Below, piece after piece: positions 15,039 through 15,610 of a stretch of 15,610 nucleotides of DNA; the first letter of the stretch is position 1, and each line of letters opens with the position of its first letter. A program made the translations under genes and the position numbers. The notes beneath the pieces were generated by a model that was not told the origin of the DNA, did no database searches, and was given only the letters and a program-made list of their open reading frames with translations. Where the stretch lies: contig PKTC01000126.1 in NCBI GenBank assembly GCA_002869305.1, forward strand, positions 1-15,610. The letters run 5' to 3'. The stretch comes from Marinilabiliales bacterium. Lineage in GTDB: Bacteria > Bacteroidota > Bacteroidia > Bacteroidales > UBA12077.

Positions 15039-15610
15039 ATGAAAGAACCAATTTATAACTTCAATTCTATGGATATTATTCGATTTATGTTTAAGCATAA
15101 ATGGCCAATTATAATGGTTACTTTAATAGCAGCCATTGCCTCGGTAATTGTTTCACTTACAATTACTCCTAAGTTTAAGTCAAGCGTTGTATTATATCCT
15201 AAAACGCAAGTTTCTGTTTCTCACGCTTTAACTACTTCAGAATTAATTGATCCCGACGATCATATTATGAATTTTGGTGATGAGGAAGCAACAGAACAGC
15301 TCATTCAAACTTTATATTCTGAAGATATAAGGTTTGCTATTATTCAGAAGTTTGACTTAATGAATCATTATAATATAGAGCAAGACAGTGAGTTTCCTTT
15401 AACTAAGTTAAGTGAAGAAATAAGAAAAAACATCAAATTCCAGAAAACAGAATTTCAGGCTGTTCGAATTGAAGTGATGGATACAGATCCACAAATGGCT
15501 GCTGACATTGCAAATGAGATAGCCTCTTTATTGGACAAGACCCTTAATAAAATGCAAAATGAAGTGGCTGTAGAGATTTTGAAAGTCGTTGAAAAAGAAT
15601 ATAATCAGTT
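15039..15610 (+). CDS. Wzz/chain-length determinant family protein, 5' part only
   Basis: The frame starts at ATG 15039 and is open to the end of the window (190 full codons). Residues about 1-21 are cytoplasmic (MKEPIYNFNSMDIIRFMFKH), followed by one membrane helix (22-42, WPIIMVTLIAAIASVIVSLTI). The periplasmic start TPKFKSSVVLYPKT is typical of Wzz/FepE/Etk-type polysaccharide co-polymerases. The region beyond, with EATEQLIQTLYSEDIRFAII and MDTDPQMAADIANEIASLLDKT, is the usual helical part; the ADIAN motif is common in this family. Such proteins set the chain length of, or help export, O-antigen or exopolysaccharide, so a polysaccharide locus probably begins here. The C-terminal membrane helix or kinase domain, if any, lies outside the window. 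It is 15 bases after tyrS. Confidence 0.85.
   Translation, partial: MKEPIYNFNSMDIIRFMFKHKWPIIMVTLIAAIASVIVSLTITPKFKSSVVLYPKTQVSVSHALTTSELIDPDDHIMNFGDEEATEQLIQTLYSEDIRFAIIQKFDLMNHYNIEQDSEFPLTKLSEEIRKNIKFQKTEFQAVRIEVMDTDPQMAADIANEIASLLDKTLNKMQNEVAVEILKVVEKEYNQ

Overview
The window is AT-rich DNA from a member of the Bacteroidota, probably an anaerobic or facultative Bacteroidales/Marinilabiliales-type organism. This is inferred from the DUF5686 outer-membrane protein with a CarboxypepD_reg-like N-terminus, from promoters of the TTTG-N19-21-TAnnTTTG type, from start sites without clear Shine-Dalgarno sequences, and from a tRNA gene with no encoded CCA. No CRISPR array, transposase or phage gene is visible.

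Layout. Positions 1-1519 (+) hold the 3' end of an alpha/beta-hydrolase-fold gene that appears to lack two of its three catalytic residues, a small two-helix membrane protein gene broken by a one-base frameshift, and a secreted TapB/DUF3108-like protein with its own promoter. Positions 1548-4073 (-) hold polyphosphate glucokinase (ppgK) downstream of a large polytopic DUF2339-like membrane protein. Positions 4074-4943 are a long gene-free stretch. It contains a set of 22-bp phased repeats, each carrying an in-register TCAA; three of the four resemble Crp/Fnr-family operators.

Positions 4944-7999 (+) are the most interesting part: a four-gene respiratory cluster with a tetraheme c-type cytochrome lipoprotein, a 75-residue single-helix protein, a Tat-exported four-cluster ferredoxin subunit and an NrfD/PsrC-type quinone-binding membrane subunit. 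Together they look like a quinol-periplasm electron conduit of the NrfBCD/DsrJOP type, but no catalytic reductase subunit is encoded beside them. The cytochrome has no ATG/GTG/TTG start ahead of its lipoprotein signal; an ATA at 4944 sits where the ATG should be. A two-domain OB-fold lipoprotein follows (8165-8884) with its own promoter. It shares a bidirectional terminator with a convergent tRNA-Arg(CCU), whose promoter matches the Bacteroidota consensus exactly.

Positions 9165-15610 (+) are more ordinary: a DUF5686 outer-membrane protein, a CvpA-family protein followed closely by a PLP-dependent trans-sulfuration enzyme, a degenerate dispersed palindrome, tyrosyl-tRNA synthetase (tyrS), and the start of a Wzz-type polysaccharide chain-length protein that runs off the end.
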